Shown here piece after piece: positions 62,060 to 64,000 of a stretch of DNA of 64,000 nt; position 1 is the first letter of the stretch; every line of letters begins with the position of its first letter. Under the pieces are notes generated by a model. That model was given only the letters and a program-made list of their open reading frames with translations, was not told the origin of the DNA and made no database searches. A program made the translations under genes and the position numbers. The stretch covers positions 1-64,000 of the forward strand of contig DDUX01000154.1 of NCBI GenBank assembly GCA_002345025.1. The letters are read 5' to 3'. The DNA is from Candidatus Accumulibacter iunctus (GTDB lineage Bacteria; Pseudomonadota; Gammaproteobacteria; Burkholderiales; Rhodocyclaceae).

Positions 62060-63559
62060 CTAACGGATCACCTGTCGCCACTCCTGTTCGAAGTAGCGCA
62101 CCAGCACCTGGTTGTTGAGGCGGTTCACCTCGGCATCGACGCGTGTCATGTCGCGCGGAAAGACGAACAGCGCCGGCGTGGTCTCGGGGCTCAGGAAGCG
62201 GGTCGCGACCGCGTAGGACTGCGGTGGCCGGTACGGCCGGCGACCGGCGAGGACGAAGCCCCACTCACCGAACGAAGGGACCAGCGCGTGATACGGCGTC
62301 ACCAGCAGGCCGGTGCTCTCGAGCGTCGTGACGATGCACCAGAACGACTGGCGCGCGTAGAGCGGCGAGGTCGACTGGATCACCGCCAGTCCGCTGGCTG
62401 CCAGATGCCGGTCGAGCAGGCGGTAGAACGAGGCGCTGTAGAGCTTGCCGAGCGAGAAGTTCGACGGGTCGGGGAAGTCGACGACGACGAAATCGAAGCT
62501 CTCGTCGCTTTCCTCCAGCCACTGCAGCGCGTCGGCGTTGATCACCCGCACCCTTGGTGAGTTCAACGCGTCCTCGTTGAGTTTGCGCAGCGGTGGCGCG
62601 CTGGCGAAGAGGCGCGTCATCGCCGGGTCGAGATCGACGAGGACGACCGTCTCGATCTGCGGGTACTTGAGGATCTCGCGCACGGCCAGACCGTCGCCGC
62701 CGCCGAGGACGAGCGCGCGGCGCGCCGACGGCAGGGTCGCCAGCCCGGGGTGAACGAGCGCCTCGTGGTAACGGTACTCGTCGCGCGAGCTGAACTGCAG
62801 GTTGTTGTTCAGGTGCAGCCGCAGATCGTCCTTCCAGCGGGTGAGGACGATGCGTTGATACGGCGTGCTTTCGGCATGAACGATCTCGTCGGCGTAGAGC
62901 TGGCGCTCGGCGAGCGACGTCAGTTCGCCGGCGGCGGCGAACGCGGTGAGCAGCGACAGCAGCGCGACGCTGCCTTGCGCGCGCAGCCAGCCGGCGTTCG
63001 GCAACTGTTCGCGAAACAGCCACCAGGCCCAGAGCGCCACGGCGACGTTCAGCACACCAAAGAGCAGTGCGCTGCGAATCAGTCCCAGATGCGGTACGAG
63101 CAGGACCGGGAAGAGGATCGACACCGCGAGCGCGCCGAGGTAGTCGAAGGTCAGCACCTGCGAGACGACTTCCCTGAACACCAGGTCGCGCTTGAGGATG
63201 CGCATGACCAGCGGGATCTCGAGTCCGACGAGCACGCCGACGGCGAAGACGACGAGGTAGAGGAGCAGCCTGAACGGCGCCGGCGACCAGGTGAAGGCGA
63301 AGAAAAGCAGTGCCGCCGAGAAGCCGCCGAGGACACCGACGAGCAGCTCGACCTGGATGAAGCGCAGGATCAGGTTCTGACCGATGTAGCGCGACAGCCA
63401 GGAGCCGATTCCCATGGCGAAGAGGTAGCTGCCGATGACCGTCGAGAACTGCGTCACCGAATCGCCGAGCAGATAGCTGGCGAGGGCGCCGGCGATCAGT
63501 TCATACGCCAGCCCGCAAGAGGCGATGACGAAGACCGAGAAGAGCAGCGCCTGCTTCAT
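62060..63559 (-). CDS. Membrane-anchored polyamine aminopropyltransferase (spermidine synthase-like)
   Basis: 499 residues. The first 210 residues form about seven membrane helices (SVFVIASCGLAYELIAGALASYLLGDS, core CGLAYELIAGALASYLLGDS), the second half is a spermidine-synthase domain: YQRIVLTRWKDDLRLHLNNNLQFSSRDEYRYHEALVHP (core LNNNLQFSSRDEYRYHEAL), VLGGGDGLAVREIL (nucleotide loop), and VVVDFPDPSN. Family proteins of this layout transfer aminopropyl groups or are of unclear use. It precedes the FAD oxidoreductase gene. Upstream gap 63560-63830 shows no gene. Confidence 0.88.
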   Translation of the reverse strand: MKQALLFSVFVIASCGLAYELIAGALASYLLGDSVTQFSTVIGSYLFAMGIGSWLSRYIGQNLILRFIQVELLVGVLGGFSAALLFFAFTWSPAPFRLLLYLVVFAVGVLVGLEIPLVMRILKRDLVFREVVSQVLTFDYLGALAVSILFPVLLVPHLGLIRSALLFGVLNVAVALWAWWLFREQLPNAGWLRAQGSVALLSLLTAFAAAGELTSLAERQLYADEIVHAESTPYQRIVLTRWKDDLRLHLNNNLQFSSRDEYRYHEALVHPGLATLPSARRALVLGGGDGLAVREILKYPQIETVVLVDLDPAMTRLFASAPPLRKLNEDALNSPRVRVINADALQWLEESDESFDFVVVDFPDPSNFSLGKLYSASFYRLLDRHLAASGLAVIQSTSPLYARQSFWCIVTTLESTGLLVTPYHALVPSFGEWGFVLAGRRPYRPPQSYAVATRFLSPETTPALFVFPRDMTRVDAEVNRLNNQVLVRYFEQEWRQVIR

Positions 63560-63830
63560 CGTCCGGCGCGTGTCGTCGCCGGCGCGCCGCCGCGGACGGC
63601 GGGTCCTCGGCTGGCGTCTCGCTTGCGGTCGATCGGTGAATGGCGCATGCCCGGCATTCTATGCGTTGCCGGTACCTGCATGCGAAGGAGCATGCGGCCC
63701 GAGGCCAGCGAGGGACACCCGGTTGAGGAAATCGGCTACCATGCGCGCTGCACCCGCGTCGCCGTGCCGCAGCGCCTGCCCCCACCGTGTGCGCCGGCAG
63801 ACGACAGTCAGAACCCTGGATGAAGCAATC

Positions 63831-64000
63831 ATGAACTCCCCTGACAGGCATTTCGAAATGGCCCGGCCAACCCTGGCAGTGCTCTTCCTTTGCGTGCTCA
63901 TCGCTGCATCGCTGTGGATCCTGCGGCCCTTTCTGCCGGCGCTGATCTGGGCGACGATGGTCGTCGTTGCCTCGTGGCCCCTGCTGCTCCGCCTGCAGCG
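63831..64000 (+). CDS. AI-2E family transporter, N-terminal part (runs off window)
   Basis: 56 complete codons from the ATG at 63831 to the window edge. MARPTLAVLFLCVLIAASLWILRPFLPALIWATMVVVASWPLLLRLQ shows two hydrophobic helices and the (R/K)PFLPALIWA motif at the start of AI-2E/PerM permeases (core LRPFLPALIWATMVVV). Substrate cannot be assigned from this fragment. Confidence 0.8.
   Translation, partial: MNSPDRHFEMARPTLAVLFLCVLIAASLWILRPFLPALIWATMVVVASWPLLLRLQ

Overview
The window reads as a high-GC betaproteobacterial chromosome segment, most like the Rhodocyclales/Accumulibacter group. That is inferred from the gene order pyrC - rnpB - complete dcw cluster - lpxC, from GC-rich codon use, and from TRAP and type I-E CRISPR content. 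No 16S gene is present, so the taxonomy is an inference.

Region 1 (1-27764) is mostly core genome: the tail of a Ser/Thr kinase, pyrC, a small lipoprotein, a DUF3025 gene and RNase P RNA. Next comes the division and cell-wall (dcw) cluster mraZ-rsmH-ftsL-ftsI-murE-murF-mraY-murD-ftsW-murG-murC-ddl-ftsQ-ftsA-ftsZ-lpxC (3695-21237), nearly all with ATGA/GTGA-type overlaps and headed by three MraZ boxes spaced exactly 10 bp apart. After it come a DUF721 gene, folA and thyA on the minus strand, an unrecognised PilZ-like protein, a Mog-like protein, darP and pmbA.

Region 2 (27889-38449) is transport: a TRAP transporter whose substrate-binding gene faces its own permease genes across a bidirectional terminator, an ArsB/NhaD-type ion transporter with a CBS protein, and a TetR-adaptor-RND efflux operon.

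Region 3 (38563-58450) is a defence island: a Fic protein with a large operator-like inverted repeat, two decayed CRISPR units of an older system, an AbiE toxin-antitoxin pair, a WYL regulator, an orphan Cas6 of the Cmx6/MYXAN type and a cas3 fragment (relics of that older system), then a complete type I-E system (cas3, cas8e-cse2-cas7e-cas5e-cas6e, cas1, cas2) and an array of about 80 spacers.

The most interesting signal is hidden between cas3 and cas8e. On the minus strand (46771-46853) lies a mini-CRISPR: a repeat-like hairpin ending in the exact 8-nt handle ATGAACCG, a 32-nt spacer-like segment, and a second repeat-like hairpin that overlaps the end of cas3. Its guide partly matches (15 of the first 18 positions, mismatches at 6, 12 and 15) a site with an AAG PAM directly at the -35 box of the cas8e promoter (TTGACA-17-TAGTAT). 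This is the expected design of a crRNA-like guide that makes Cascade repress its own operon.

Region 4 (58451-64000) holds a frameshifted chemotaxis-receptor pseudogene, a Tat-lipoprotein FAD oxidoreductase paired with a membrane-bound aminopropyltransferase, and the start of an AI-2E-family permease.
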